A stretch of DNA of 64,000 nucleotides from Leptoclinus maculatus. Its lineage: Eukaryota; Chordata; Actinopteri; Perciformes; Stichaeidae. The stretch covers positions 8,237,979-8,301,978 of the forward strand of contig JAVDOI010000005.1 of assembly GCA_032191485.1 (NCBI GenBank). Reading direction: 5' to 3'. The notes under the pieces are model-generated. The model ran no database searches and was not told where the DNA came from. It worked only from the letters and a program-made list of their open reading frames with translations. This document shows positions 13,923-24,814 of the stretch, in pieces. Both the position numbers and the translations under genes were made by a program. Each line of letters opens with the position of its first letter. The first letter of the stretch is position 1.

Positions 13923-14715
13923 AGGGGTGTAACAATAGTCGTATTCGTATTGAACCGTTCGGTACGAGGCTCACGGTTCGGTACGCATTAAGAATCAAAC
14001 AATACGTTTGAATAATACTAGTGCATTTGGAAAATGCAGAAGCTTAAATTGTGGGAAATATAATTAATGTTCTCTCGGTGGAGCCACTGCGCTCTACATG
14101 GCAACCCACCCAACATAACAGACAACATGCTGTCTGACACGCACTTTAAAGACAAAGTCCATCCTCCTTTCTTTGATTACAAAGAGTTTAATACCGCGGT
14201 TGTACAGTACATCAGTGCGGTTCAGTTCCAGTAAGAGGTCCTTCTGCGAACGTGTTCGTTGAGTTTTAGATCCACTCGGGTTGAAAAAGTTTTCAAAAGC
14301 ACCGTAGCTTGTAAATGTCCTGTCGTGCTATGGTGTCGTGTTGCTGCCTTGGTTAGCAACTCAGGTTAGCAAATCCAGTGTAGCTCCAAACACCAAGACG
14401 CTCAGTTGCAAACCAGCCACACGTCGGCTGGTTTACTACAGCTGTATGAACACTAAATAAACAGATTTAACTGCAATAAACGGACAAAAAGGATGCTGAA
14501 ATAACTACATAATGATGCCGATTTGTAAAAAGTTTGAATTCATGTTTTGTTAGTTCTCTCCGCAAGACGACAAGCAAATAACTTTTAAAATACTTGTTTT
14601 CTCAATGGAGCTCGGATCGATCGGTGCTATTCTAAGCTAACATTGTAGCAGCTCCATCAACACTCAACATAATGTTATCTCGGCTTATATACGGCAGCGT
14701 CTTTTTGATTGTTTG
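13923..14715 (+). mobile_element. hAT-family element fragment (aggggtgtaac terminus)
   Basis: It starts with aggggtgtaacaatagtcg followed by an imperfect internal palindrome (gaaccgttcggtacgaggctcacggttcggtac). The first ~170 bp align with 60751-60920, where the same terminus precedes a BED-zinc-finger transposase. The segment 14415-14715 is the inverted partner of 1-310. No transposase coding sequence is seen, and no right-hand terminus was found, so the copy is internally deleted or truncated. Confidence 0.65.
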
Positions 14716-15583
14716 TACCATATGGTTTACACACGTACATTTATACTCATAGTTTGGTCCGTTCTCTACTAATATGAGGTATCGTAGAGCTCTGGGTGAA
14801 CACAGACTGCTACAGTATTTATTTTCTGATTCAACACCGGCAGGACGTCACTGATGACAGGGGGAGCATCTCAACGCTGATAGGCTGATAGACAGCGTCA
14901 CACGATTTTTTTCGCCCGAGTTGAAAAATTTCAACTGTAGCCCGAGCGGGTCCTGCCCAACGGAAAGAAGGGCAGGATCGCACCTAACACGGTGGTAACT
15001 CCGTCAGTAGTCCGACCTCAGGGGATTAGTGTCCCTCTGTATGAGTCGGAAGTGTACCTTCGGCCTTTTATCTCACCCCGTAGCGTAGAATTATTGTCTT
15101 TCTGAGAGTCTTGTACGGCTACGCCCTAGGCGCTCTCAGTAGGATGTAACCCTAACACCCAGTATGAGTAGTTACGTAGAGCGTCTGTACCTTACTACTG
15201 CCTATTTTAGTTTTCTCACCATTTTTGACTAACACTGCCAAGTCTTCACCCAGGGAACTTACCTTAAGCTCCTCTGGTAGAGTCTGTCGTCACATATGTA
15301 TCGCACGTTTCCAGGACAGGGGAAGAGGGGTAACTTAATCTAAAAAAAAGTCTTCAGTTTGAGTCCCAGTCACTTACAAATGGTAAGACTGTGTTTTTAT
15401 TAAAGTTTTCTCAAAACGGTTACATAAAACAATTTCAACTCAAGGAAAGTCTATGTAGTGCAAAATATATCAGTTTACCTGTAAGCTGTCTTCTGATAGC
15501 AGAAACGTCTCACAGGGTCTTCTATAAAAGAAGGGCAATCTAGTCTCTAAACTGGGAAAAAGCAGCTTTCCTTCTGAGGGTCT
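14716..15583. other. unassigned sequence, possibly part of a transposable element
   Basis: No long open frame and no protein similarity recognised. The section about 14935-15300 is GC-richer than its surroundings, with LTR-like phrasing (ggaaagaagggcaggatcg...ggtggtaactccgtc), but I found no matching second copy in the window. It runs directly into the 25-bp minisatellite. Confidence 0.3.
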
Positions 15584-16262
15584 TCCAGTCACCCCTAAGG
15601 GTGAAGACTCCAGTCACCCCTAAGGGTGAAGACTCCAGTCACCCCTAAGGGTGAAGACTCCAGTCACCCCTAAGGGTGAAGACTTTAGTCACCCCTAAGG
15701 GTGAAGCCTCCAGTCACCCCTAAGGGTGAAGACTCTAGTCACCCCTAAGGGTGAAAACTCCAGTCACCCCTAAGGGTGAAGACTTTAGTCACCCCTAAGG
15801 GTGAAGCCTCCAGTCACCCCTAAGGGTGAAGACTTTAGTCACCCCTAAGGGTGAAGACTCCAGTCACCCCTAAGGGTGAAGACTTTAGTCACCCCTAAGG
15901 GTGAAGACTCCAGTCACCCCTAAGGGTGAAGACTCCAGTCACCCCTAAGGCTGAAGACTCTAGTCACCCCTAAGGGTGAAGACTCCAGTCACCCCTAAGG
16001 GTGAAGACTCCAGTCACCCCTAAGGGTGAAGACTTTAGTCACCCCTAAGGGTGAAGACTCCAGTCACCCCTAAGGGTAAAGACTCCAGTCACCCCTAAGG
16101 TTGAAGACTTTAGTCACCCCTAAGGGTGAAGACTCCAGTCACCCCTAAGGGTGAAGACTCCAGTCACCCCTAAGGGTGAAGACTCCAGTCACCCCTAAGG
16201 GTGAAGACTCTAGTCACCCCTAAGGGTGAAGACTCCAGTCACCCCTAAGGGTGAAGCCTCCA
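15584..16262. repeat. 25-bp minisatellite, about 27 copies
   Basis: The consensus unit is cagtcacccctaagggtgaa followed by gactc. Variants alternate in the last five bases (gactc, gactt, gcctc) and occasionally inside (ggctgaa, ggttgaa, gggtaaa). Each unit contains the interrupted palindrome CACCC-CTAA-GGGTG, so single strands could form a short hairpin per unit. Because 25 is not a multiple of 3, it does not hold one reading frame. Confidence 0.95.
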
Positions 16263-17258
16263 TTCTCTCAGTTTTGCAGCTGCTTGTTATGCTGGTCAGA
16301 GGCTTGTACCTCCCTCAGGTTCATGCGTCACTCACACATGAGTCTTCCTGTTTCTGGATCAACAACAGGATGTTTAACCGGTTTGATCCTGTTTGAACAG
16401 GCTTGAGTGGCTATGTTGTAACGGTTATACTTTTATGCTTTCATATTTTTCTACAATCTCTTAACACAACTCATTCGCAAATTCGCGTAACTCCAGTCTC
16501 ATCGCATATGTGCATAGACTTTGTATGTAATCTACACGCGCGAATAATTCGCGCCACGTTTGGTGTGAACGCACTTCAAAGGCTAAAGGCTAGAGAGTCT
16601 CCTCACCTTGATCTCTTCAGCTCTGTGCTGAAGGACGCTCAGAGAGGTGGGTTGTTGTCTGACAGTGAATGCTGGGACACCTGGCTGAGGACAGAGGCAG
16701 CCATCAGAAGACTTGTCTTCATGTTTACTGTTGTAAATTTAAATCCTTGATACTGCTTTTCTTTGTGATTCTAAAGACCTAACTACACTGAATCCCACAC
16801 GGACACAGTTATTAGTGGAGACGTTTCTCCAAATTCCTCCATTGACTCCTGGCTTTCTTACAGCCCTACAAAATGGTCACCTGTCCTGGATTCAAAAATG
16901 TGTATGAAGCAAAATGAGCTCATCAAAGGTAAAAGCACACAGATGTTTTAATATTATATGTTACACTAGCAGTAATGTTGTAGCTGGTCAAGGTGGAGCT
17001 CATTTTAACTTGTTGGTAGTTTAAACTAAAATGTGTTTGCTTGTCAAATTTGAAGTGAATTGTAACTATAGCTATCACAAAATATAGCGGTGTAAAATGT
17101 ACAATATCTAAAATATAGTTGAGTAGAAGTATAAGTAGTATAAAATGGATGTACCTAAATACTTTCCACCACTGATTGCATTGAGGTGAATCATCTCCCT
17201 TCAAAAATAAAGGCTGTAGTTTTTTCTAAAGACATAAATAGTGTCTCTGTATGTACTG
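16263..17258. other. unassigned sequence with a CpG-rich patch
   Basis: An open frame of 115 codons (16403-16750) has no family that I recognise. Its first part overlaps aattcgcg / acgcgcgaataattcgcgcc / ggtgtgaacgcac, which resembles termini of fish PIF/Harbinger-type elements, so the frame is probably not a gene. The remainder is AT-rich and featureless. Confidence 0.3.
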
Positions 17259-18076
17259 GCTTGGTTAAAATTAATAGTTAAATAAGTAAATGTAAACTAA
17301 TATGCAAGCTCCTGGTTAGCGCTAGTCATATATTTACAAATGTGTTATATCCAGCCATGTTCTCCTGAAGGAGAATGTCTGTTTGTTTCTTACATGAATG
17401 AATGCCTGAGAGGTTTGTATTTAATAGTATATTGTTTGCATCTTGCAATAAATATTGATATGTTCTTGATCACTTTGTGTTGTGTCTATTTGCCTTTTCT
17501 GTTAAAAAACTATGGGTTTTGAGGCACTGCTGGCCTTTCAATGTCATTTATAAATGCTTTATAAGGCATGAATAGTCCTCACTTTAGATGAGCTCACACA
17601 AAATACTTTACTAAGGACTAGTAACTACCTTAATAAATCATGAATTAATCATGACTTGCAGTATTAATACGCATTTATAAAGCATATATTAACATAGTCC
17701 CTAACCATTAGTGCATATCTAAATCATTATATATATAAATGCATGAATAATGTACATCTAAATAAGTTATTAATCATTTACGAACACTTTATAAATTATC
17801 TTATTAATCATCTACAACTCCTAATTGGTTTGTAAAATATATAATACTTCATTTACAAATGGGGAATCCATCATTTATAAAGTATGAAAACACAATAATA
17901 GAACACATAATAGACGAGCTTATTAATCAAGAATAAAACATTTATAACTGTTGTTATGAACTGCATACTAATGAATTATTAATGTAGGAACAATGCTTTA
18001 TAAATGATGAATTAAGTGTTTACTCATGCTTAACTAATGCTTCATAGGGTGTAGTTATTATAAAGTGCTACCCATT
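17259..18076 (+). repeat. dispersed AT-rich repeat, solo arm of the foldback-like element
   Basis: It aligns almost end to end with 26792-27612, from gcttggttaaaa to gtagttattataaagtgcta, with only a few substitutions and small indels. Parts are also present inverted at 25871-26305. The sequence is dominated by attaatcatttataaag-type phrases. No conserved protein is recognised; the short frame shared by both copies (from 17340 and from 26873) probably reflects copy similarity only. Confidence 0.8.
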
Positions 18077-18925
18077 ATGTTTACATGAGTCCATGCTTTG
18101 TTTTTTAGGAGAATCCTCCTCATTCCTGTCCACCAGTTGATGGTTGGTGGAGGTTCATGTTGTTCCTGAGGAGTTTTCTCAGTCGTCACTCAACCAGTGA
18201 GTGACTCAGCTTTTACAACAGGTGGAATATTTTAACATCAACAACAAATGGAAAATGTGCAGATTATATCAGGTCCAGTCATGACGTCATGAAATGAATA
18301 AATGTGAATCTTGAAACGCTGCTTTGCATCAGGATCATATCCTGAAACTCAACTCTTTTGTTACAAATGTTTAATAGTTGATCATTAAATATGAGAGAAA
18401 GGTATTATACGACAATTTAAATGTTTCATATTAGTGTAATTTGATAACTCTTTTGTCAGCCAGCTGTTTTTAAGCAGTGAAAGAAAACTGAACAGAATGA
18501 GTCTTTTGATGTCTTCATGTTTGTCTATAACTCTTCCTCTGAGGAGACAAGAAACATTTAACAACTAAAGAAATGAAATGTTTTCAACCGTGGAGCAGGT
18601 TTTAACCGAGGCTCTGTTTGTAAATGAGGAAACAAAGTTCACATTCACAGCGCTGCTCCTCTTCCTGGAATGAAGCACAGCTTGATAACCCCTCCTTCTT
18701 CCTCCTGCTCTCAAACACAGCCGCCTCCTCTCTGTCCTCATGTGTCCTTGTTCCCTCCCCTTCAGATCTACAGTTTTAAAGATGGGTGTAACCAACATGG
18801 TGGTGAAGCGATAGAGCTGACAGGCTCCATTCACTGAACAAACACATGTTGTTCAGATCAGAGGTCGAAGCAGAGTCGCTTCTAGTGAAGTGAAACTCAG
18901 ACACTCGTTGTTACTGAGAGGTGAA
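18077..18925 (+). other. upstream region of the TRIM gene
   Basis: This is non-coding sequence between the repeat arm and the TRIM start codon, probably containing promoter and 5' UTR. No convincing TATA box or other named site was identified. Confidence 0.4.
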
Positions 18926-20119
18926 ATGGCGCAGAAAGGAGTTCAGCTGGATCGGGAAACCTTCTCTTGTTCCATCTGTCTGGATCTACTGAAGGATCCG
19001 GTGACTACTCCCTGTGGACACAGCTACTGCATGAACTGTATTAAAACACACTGGGATGAAGAGGATGTGAAGAAACTCCACAGCTGCCCTCAGTGTAGAC
19101 AGACCTTCACACCGAGGCCTGTCCTGCTGAAAAACACCATGTTAGCAGATTTAGTGGAGGAGCTGAAGAAGACTGGACTCCAAGCTGCTCCTGCTGATCA
19201 CTGCTATGCTGGACCTGAAGATGTGTCCTGTGATGTCTGCACTGGGAGGAAACAGAAAGCCCTCAAGTCCTGTCTGCAATGTGTGGTCTCTTATTGTGAG
19301 AAACACCTCCAGCTTCATTATGATGTAGCTCAATTAAAGAAACACAAGCTGGTGGACCCCTCCAAGAAGCTCCAGGAGAACATCTGCTCTCGTCACGATG
19401 AGGTGATGAAGATGTTCTGTCGTACTGATCAGCAGTGTATCTGTTACCTCTGCTCTGTGGATGAACACAAAGGCCACGACACAGTCTCAGCTGCAGCAGA
19501 AAGGACTGAGAGGCAGAGAGAGCTGGAGGTGAGTCGACTAAACATCCAGCAGAGAATCCAGGACAGAGAGAAAGACGTGAAGCTGCTTCAACAGGAGGTG
19601 GAGGCCGTCAATCGCTCTGCCGACGAAGCGGTGAAGGACAGCGAGAAGACCTTCACCCAGCTGATCCGTCTCATGGAGAAAAGAAGCTCCGATGTGAAGC
19701 AGCAGGTCAGATCCCAGCAGAAAAGTGAAGTGAGTCGAGTCAAAGAGCTTCAGGAGAAGCTGGAGCAGGAGATCTCTGAGCTGAAGAGGAACGACGCTGA
19801 GCTGAAGCTGCTCTCACACACAGAGGATCACAACCAGTTTCTACACAACTACCCCTCACTGTCACCACTCAGTGAGTCTACAGACTCGTCCGGCATCGAT
19901 ATCCGTCCTCTGAGCTACTTTGAGGACGTTACGGCGGCTGTGTCAGAAGTCAGAGATAAACTACAGGACGTTCTGAGAGAGAAGAGGACAAACGTCTCAC
20001 TGGCAGTGACTGAAGTGGACGTTTTACTGTCACATTCACAAGCAGAGCCCAAGACCAGAGCTGAGTTCTTAAGATATTCAAGTGAAATCACACTGGATCC
20101 AAACACAGCATTCACATAG
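18926..20119 (+). CDS. TRIM family protein (TRIM16/finTRIM-like), RING-B-box-coiled-coil part ending at a premature TAG
   Basis: TRIM proteins are RING-type E3 ubiquitin ligases; the large fish families are linked to innate immunity. I chose the ATG at 18926 (MAQKGVQLDRETF) because family members usually start this way; the frame is open 36 bp further upstream. The domains are a C3HC4 RING at about residues 15-63 (CSICLDLLKDPVTTPCGHSYC ending CPQCRQ), B-box 1 and B-box 2 at about 105-185 (CxxC pairs, then CSRHDE...CYLCSVDEHKGH), and a coiled coil at about 190-300. The frame stays open through the linker to DPNTAFT and stops at TAG 20117-20119, just before the PRY-SPRY domain that continues in the same frame. 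The gene is intronless, as usual for this fish family. It may be a truncated active protein or an early pseudogene. Confidence 0.85.
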   Translation: MAQKGVQLDRETFSCSICLDLLKDPVTTPCGHSYCMNCIKTHWDEEDVKKLHSCPQCRQTFTPRPVLLKNTMLADLVEELKKTGLQAAPADHCYAGPEDVSCDVCTGRKQKALKSCLQCVVSYCEKHLQLHYDVAQLKKHKLVDPSKKLQENICSRHDEVMKMFCRTDQQCICYLCSVDEHKGHDTVSAAAERTERQRELEVSRLNIQQRIQDREKDVKLLQQEVEAVNRSADEAVKDSEKTFTQLIRLMEKRSSDVKQQVRSQQKSEVSRVKELQEKLEQEISELKRNDAELKLLSHTEDHNQFLHNYPSLSPLSESTDSSGIDIRPLSYFEDVTAAVSEVRDKLQDVLREKRTNVSLAVTEVDVLLSHSQAEPKTRAEFLRYSSEITLDPNTAFT

Positions 20120-20605
20120 CTGTTATTATCTGAGGGGAACAGAAAAGCAACAGTTATGAGTGAACAACAGTCTTATTCTAGTCACCCAGACAGATTCACT
20201 AGATGTCATCAGGTCCTGAGTAGAGAGAGTCTGACTGGACGTTGTTACTGGGAGGTGGAGTGGAGAGAAGGAGTTCATGTAGCAGTCGCATACAAGAATA
20301 TCAGGAGAACAGGGAGCTATGATGAATGTATGTTTGGATTCAATGACAAATCTTGGGCGTTACGTTGTGACAACAACAGTTTTACATTTTTGTACAACAA
20401 GATCCAAACTCGCGTCTCTGGTCCTCAGTCCTCCAGACTAGGAGTGTACCTGGATCACAGAGCAGGTATTCTGTCTTTCTACAGCGTCTCTGAAACCATG
20501 ACTCTCCTCCACAGAGTCCAGACCACATTCACTCAGCCTCTCTATGCTGGACTTAGGTTGTATTCTTATGATGGAGCCACTGCTGAGTTCTGTAAACTCA
20601 AATAG
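20120..20605 (+). pseudogene. B30.2 (PRY-SPRY) domain of the TRIM gene, separated by a stop codon
   Basis: It continues in the same frame directly after the TAG at 20117-20119 with LLLSEGNRKATV, which normally follows the DPNTA segment of this family. Recognisable SPRY landmarks are LTGRCYWEVEW, FGFNDKSWALRC, RLGVYLDHRAGILSFYSVS and the C-terminal TFTQPLYAGLRL. The frame ends at a stop at 20603-20605 with no other break. Only the one codon (probably a former CAG) prevents a full-length protein of about 559 residues. An internal ATG at 20156 could in principle start a separate SPRY-only product, but nothing supports that. Confidence 0.8.
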
Positions 20606-21325
20606 TCAGAAGTGATTTAACAGCAAATTCATTTCTGTGTTTTAATCCTGAAACTCATTTTGTCTCCATCATTGTCTCTTAATTGCTGATTGTTCTTCAG
20701 CTGTGGATCAAACCTTGTGGGCGGTGCTTTGTCGTCTTCTCATTATTGTTGTGTAAATGTTTGAGTTTCTTTAGGTGGAGCTCCTTTCTGTGTCTGTTTA
20801 GCCATGGAGGCTATCACTGCTCATGATGAACTGATATTTCTCTTCATGAAGATGTAAACTGCTCTGAGGTTTAAATGTCTGATAAATATTAGTATTGATG
20901 TATTTGTTAGCTGTTGTTTCTCTTCCACTGCACGGCTCTTAAAGAGAGAAATCACCAGAGCTTCTTTGATCAAAGATATTTAGTTCTCAGCACTCTTTGT
21001 AAACATTTCTTTAAGTGAAATGATGTTTATTTTCTACAACAGATTAAATGTTGTTCTTGTTGTTTTCTTAATCGTTGTACAAAAGAGGTACTATGATGTA
21101 TTATATAACTCATTATTATAATCATAATCAATAAGTAAATCATTCATTATTCTCTTTCACATAACTGAGATTCTGGTCAAACTAATAGATGATGAGGATG
21201 AAGTGAATGTGTTCATGGAATCATTGAACAAGAGTCATTGAACAGACTTCACTGATGGGATGTGAACAAACTGAAGGTTTACATGATGAATAAAGTATTT
21301 CTTGATTCAACAATGAACAAAGTGT
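20606..21325 (+). other. 3' UTR of the TRIM gene
   Basis: Non-coding sequence with aataaa at about 21290 (gatgaataaagtatttc), a plausible poly(A) signal. Confidence 0.5.
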
Positions 21326-22440
21326 TTTCTTCTTGTCTTATTTACAGGGTTTCATACAAAGCTGATGGAGAACATGTGAAACTAATATGAGAGAATAACT
21401 GAGTCAGTTTTCCTCCTGAAACACCACAAAGTCCAGAGTTCATGTTTAGAGCAGAAGAACATTAGTCAGTCAGTCTCTGTCCTTTAAACTGTCCTCACTA
21501 AAACATCTTTGTCACAGAGAAATGAGCAGTTTTATATCACGTGTGGCTTCTTACAACCAACATTCTGTTTGTGCACTTAGTCAATGAAGAGGATTTATTA
21601 CACAGACATGAAATAATATATAAAAACAGTGAATTAATTTGGTGAAGTTTGTGTGTGAAGAAGTTGTATTGAGTCGTCCTCACACACATGAGACAACAGA
21701 TACTGATGAAAGCTCAGAATGAGGTCATGTTGGTTCAGTGTTTATCTGTCACCTCACAGCCAGACCATGTTGTAAAGTTTGAATCCAGACTCGACTCAAA
21801 CTTCTTGTGACTCATTTTGTCCAGGGTGAAATCTGTGGACCCACCAAACAGCCTGCTGAGCTCAAGAGTTTCTCTAATTGATGCTCAATTAGTGTGGACA
21901 CAGGGAAGTATTAGCCCCCCCTCTTTATTTGAATTCAGTAAAAGCTAAGGTCTCAGAAACATTTACTGTTTCTTTGTCACTTCCCTGTATCATGCTGTCA
22001 TGAGGTCTTTTACTGGGATGTGTGGTTCTTGTATTTGTGCTAAGCCCAACATTGTCAGCAGAGGGCGCTCTAGGCAGTATACTGAGCATCAGGAGCTGAC
22101 GTAAGTAGAGCAGAAGAAAGCCGTCAGTAGTGATGAGTGTCATCAGAACAGAGAGCGCTTCTCACCTGGCCTCATGTATTTACATATATTTACATGTAAA
22201 CTGACTTTAAACACAAACATGTTAGATATAACATCTGTATTCACTTGAGAAGCCTTAGTAACTGTAAAATAAAGACATTTCATTGTAGTTTTTTTCGCGC
22301 TTCTATTGTTAAAATGGCGGAGCTCATTGAAATGATTCTGCTGACTAACGCTAATCTAAAAGACAGTCCGGTTCTATGAGAGCTGAAGTTAGTTTTTCAC
22401 AGCATAGAAGAACACCTGCAAAGTTTGTTTCCATATGATA
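21326..22440. other. unassigned intergenic sequence
   Basis: No coding region or known repeat recognised. I looked here for the left terminus (cagtggttctcaac) of the hAT element that follows and did not find it. Confidence 0.4.
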
Positions 22441-24806
22441 ATTGAGCAATGGCGAAACGTGACGCCGACTACATCAGATATGGATTTTCTGTAATTGAGT
22501 TCAAAAGAGGACAGAAGCCTCCGTGTGTTTTGTGCAGCGAGGTTCTGGCCCAAGAAAGTATGAAGCCGTCAAAACTGAAGCGGCATTTTGAGACAAAACA
22601 CCCGTCTCTCAAAGATAAACCTGTGGAGTACTTTGAAAGACGACTTCAAGACCTGAGGACATCACAAACGTGTCTCACTTCTTCGTGCTCAAAGCAAGAA
22701 CAGGCACTCCGTGCATCTTACCAGGTGGCACATCGTATTGCCAAGTTAAAAAAGCCGCACACCATTGCAGAGGACCTTCTCCTACCTGCAGCCATGGACG
22801 TGGTGAGAGAGGTGATGGATCAATCCGCAGCGGATAAACTGAAGACAATACCTCAGTCAAATGACACCATCAGTAGGCGAATTGAAGAAATGTCGGATGA
22901 CATCCAACAACAGACCACAGCTCGTATTAAGGCAAGTGGTCATTCTGCATTACAAGTGGACGAATCTACTGACATAACAAACAAAGCAGTTTTACTGGTT
23001 TACGTGAAACATGTGGGACGGGGACCTACAGGAACAATTCATCTGCACAAGAGAGCTCCTACACTACGACTGCAGAGGACATGTTCAGCTCCGTGGACTT
23101 GTATTTGACTTCAGTGGGCCGAAGCTGGGACATGTGTGTCGGTATCACAACTGATGGCGCTGCCTGCATGACAGGAAAAAACTCGGGGGTCGTGAGGAGA
23201 AGACTTGAGAAAGCTCCGAATGCAACTTGGAACCATTGTTTTTTGCACCGAGAGGCCCTGGCAGCAAAGGATATGGTACCAGTGCTTCATGGGACATTAA
23301 AAGATGTCGTCCAAGTGGTAAACGACATTAAACAAAGTGCAAAGAACACCCGATGTTTTCAAAAACTGTGCCAAGATCTTGGTAGTGAGCATGTACAGGT
23401 GTTCTATCATGCCGAGGTACGCTGGCTTTCGAGGGGAAAGGTACTGTCCCGCTCTGATGGACTACGAGCTGAAATCGCAGCCTTTCTTGTCCAGAACAAT
23501 TCTCCTCTTGCAGACCTGTTGAGCAACAGTGTGTGGCTCGCACACGTTGCTTAGCTCGCTGATGTGTGTGAACAATTAAACACATTAAATGTGTCTATGC
23601 GGGGGAAGGGGAACAACATTTTTGAACAATATGACAAAATCCGTGTGGGCGAGTCATGTTTCTAAAAACCGACTCGACATGTTCCCCAATGCCTGTCATG
23701 AGGGACAGCAACTGGACACGGCAGAGACAAATGTAATGGAGAAAACAATCACGACACATGTGAAGAAACTGCTGGAGCGGTTTAATGACTACTTTCCCGA
23801 GAAGCAGAGGGATGACGACTGGATACGTGAACCCTTTGGAATCGACATAGAAAGCGTCACGTTGCCGAGCAACGAAGAGAGTCAGCTGGTGGAGCTGTCA
23901 TGTGACCGCACGCTGAAGAAGAGATTCACGGAGGTCAGCCTCTCCCAGTTGTGGTGCAGCAATGTGATGAGCGAGGATCCTTCCCTTGCCACTCGAGCAG
24001 TAACGATCCTCCTACCATTCAGCACTACCGATCTCTGTGAGTGTGGCTTCTCAGCTCTGGTTCAGCTGAAGACTAAACACAGAAATAGACTGGACATTGA
24101 GCATGACCTCAGAGCTGCCTTGTCTCCTATAACTCCAGACTTTGAGACTCTTATCAGGAGCAAAACACATCCCCAGTTCTCCCATTAGACTCAGGTCTGT
24201 CAGTGTTACACCTGAGGTTGAAGTGAGTGCTGCTTCATTTTCTTCAAAGCACAAAGCTTTTCACTATTTACCTGATAAGGTAATCAGAAGAAAAGTTCAT
24301 TTTGTATACTTGAATTTGTTGAATTTATTGTGAGTTGTTTTGCATCGTGCAGTGTTGGTTGTCATAGATTCAGTGAGTATTCTCAGCTAAAGTTACATAG
24401 TTTGAGTCTTTTTGAAACTACTTCTCAGTAGTTTTTATTTCATGTTTGTGCATGAAAGCACTGTTGAGTCTGTTAAAAAAGGCTGAAGTTACTGAATCAT
24501 GATGTATGTTGTATTACCTTGTGTCCTGAAGATGCACTTTTGGGTTTTTAATTCAAATGCAGCTAACTGAGTGTAAAAGGGAACATTTCCCTCTCTAGCA
24601 TCGCCACCTGCTGGTCGTTTTGGTTCATCATTAAACTTGTTGTTTTGTGTCGACATACTGTGATATTCTTTACTGTCTCAGGTTCAAACTGCTTCATCTG
24701 TTGATTCAATACATTTGAGAAGTTGAACATTTTCGTTGATGTGGGTCACGGCTTGTCTTTAAGGGGTGATGGTGGGTCCCTCAGCCAGACCAGTTGAGAA
24801 CCACTG
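22441..24806 (+). mobile_element. hAT (Charlie/ZBED5-like) element, left end missing
   Basis: The right terminus is cagttgagaaccactg (24791-24806), the reverse complement of the classic hAT-Charlie end CAGTGGTTCTCAACTG. It is followed by ctctaaag, which fits an 8-bp hAT target site. The transposase remnant occupies 22449-24188. Near the right end, at about 24750-24790, is a single copy of the ggggtgatggtgggtcc sequence that is expanded into a 27-bp array in the related copy at 56.0-57.9 kb. Confidence 0.8.
22449..24188 (+). pseudogene. hAT transposase, ZBED5/SCAND3-like, broken
   Basis: The N-terminal frame (22449-23108) holds a BED zinc finger (CVLCSEVL...LKRHFETKH, a CxxC...HxxxxH pattern) and the start of the RNase H-like catalytic domain (DESTDITNKAVLLVYVKH). 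The frame is then lost near 23060 by a deletion and resumes at 23081-23554 with GRSWDMCVGITTDGAACMTG and the NHCFLHREALAAKDM block. There is an in-frame TAG at 23552, and a third frame (23589-24188) carries the hAT dimerisation region (LPFSTTDLCECGFSALVQLK). With at least two disruptions it cannot make an intact transposase. Confidence 0.85.
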
Positions 24807-24814
24807 CTCTAAAG

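Noticed and set aside
15584..16262. CRISPR array
   Set aside because: Units are contiguous, with no unique spacers, and the surrounding sequence is vertebrate.
16403..16750. 115-codon open frame as a small gene
   Set aside because: No recognised family. It overlaps CpG-rich words resembling transposon ends, with no supporting splice or promoter signal.
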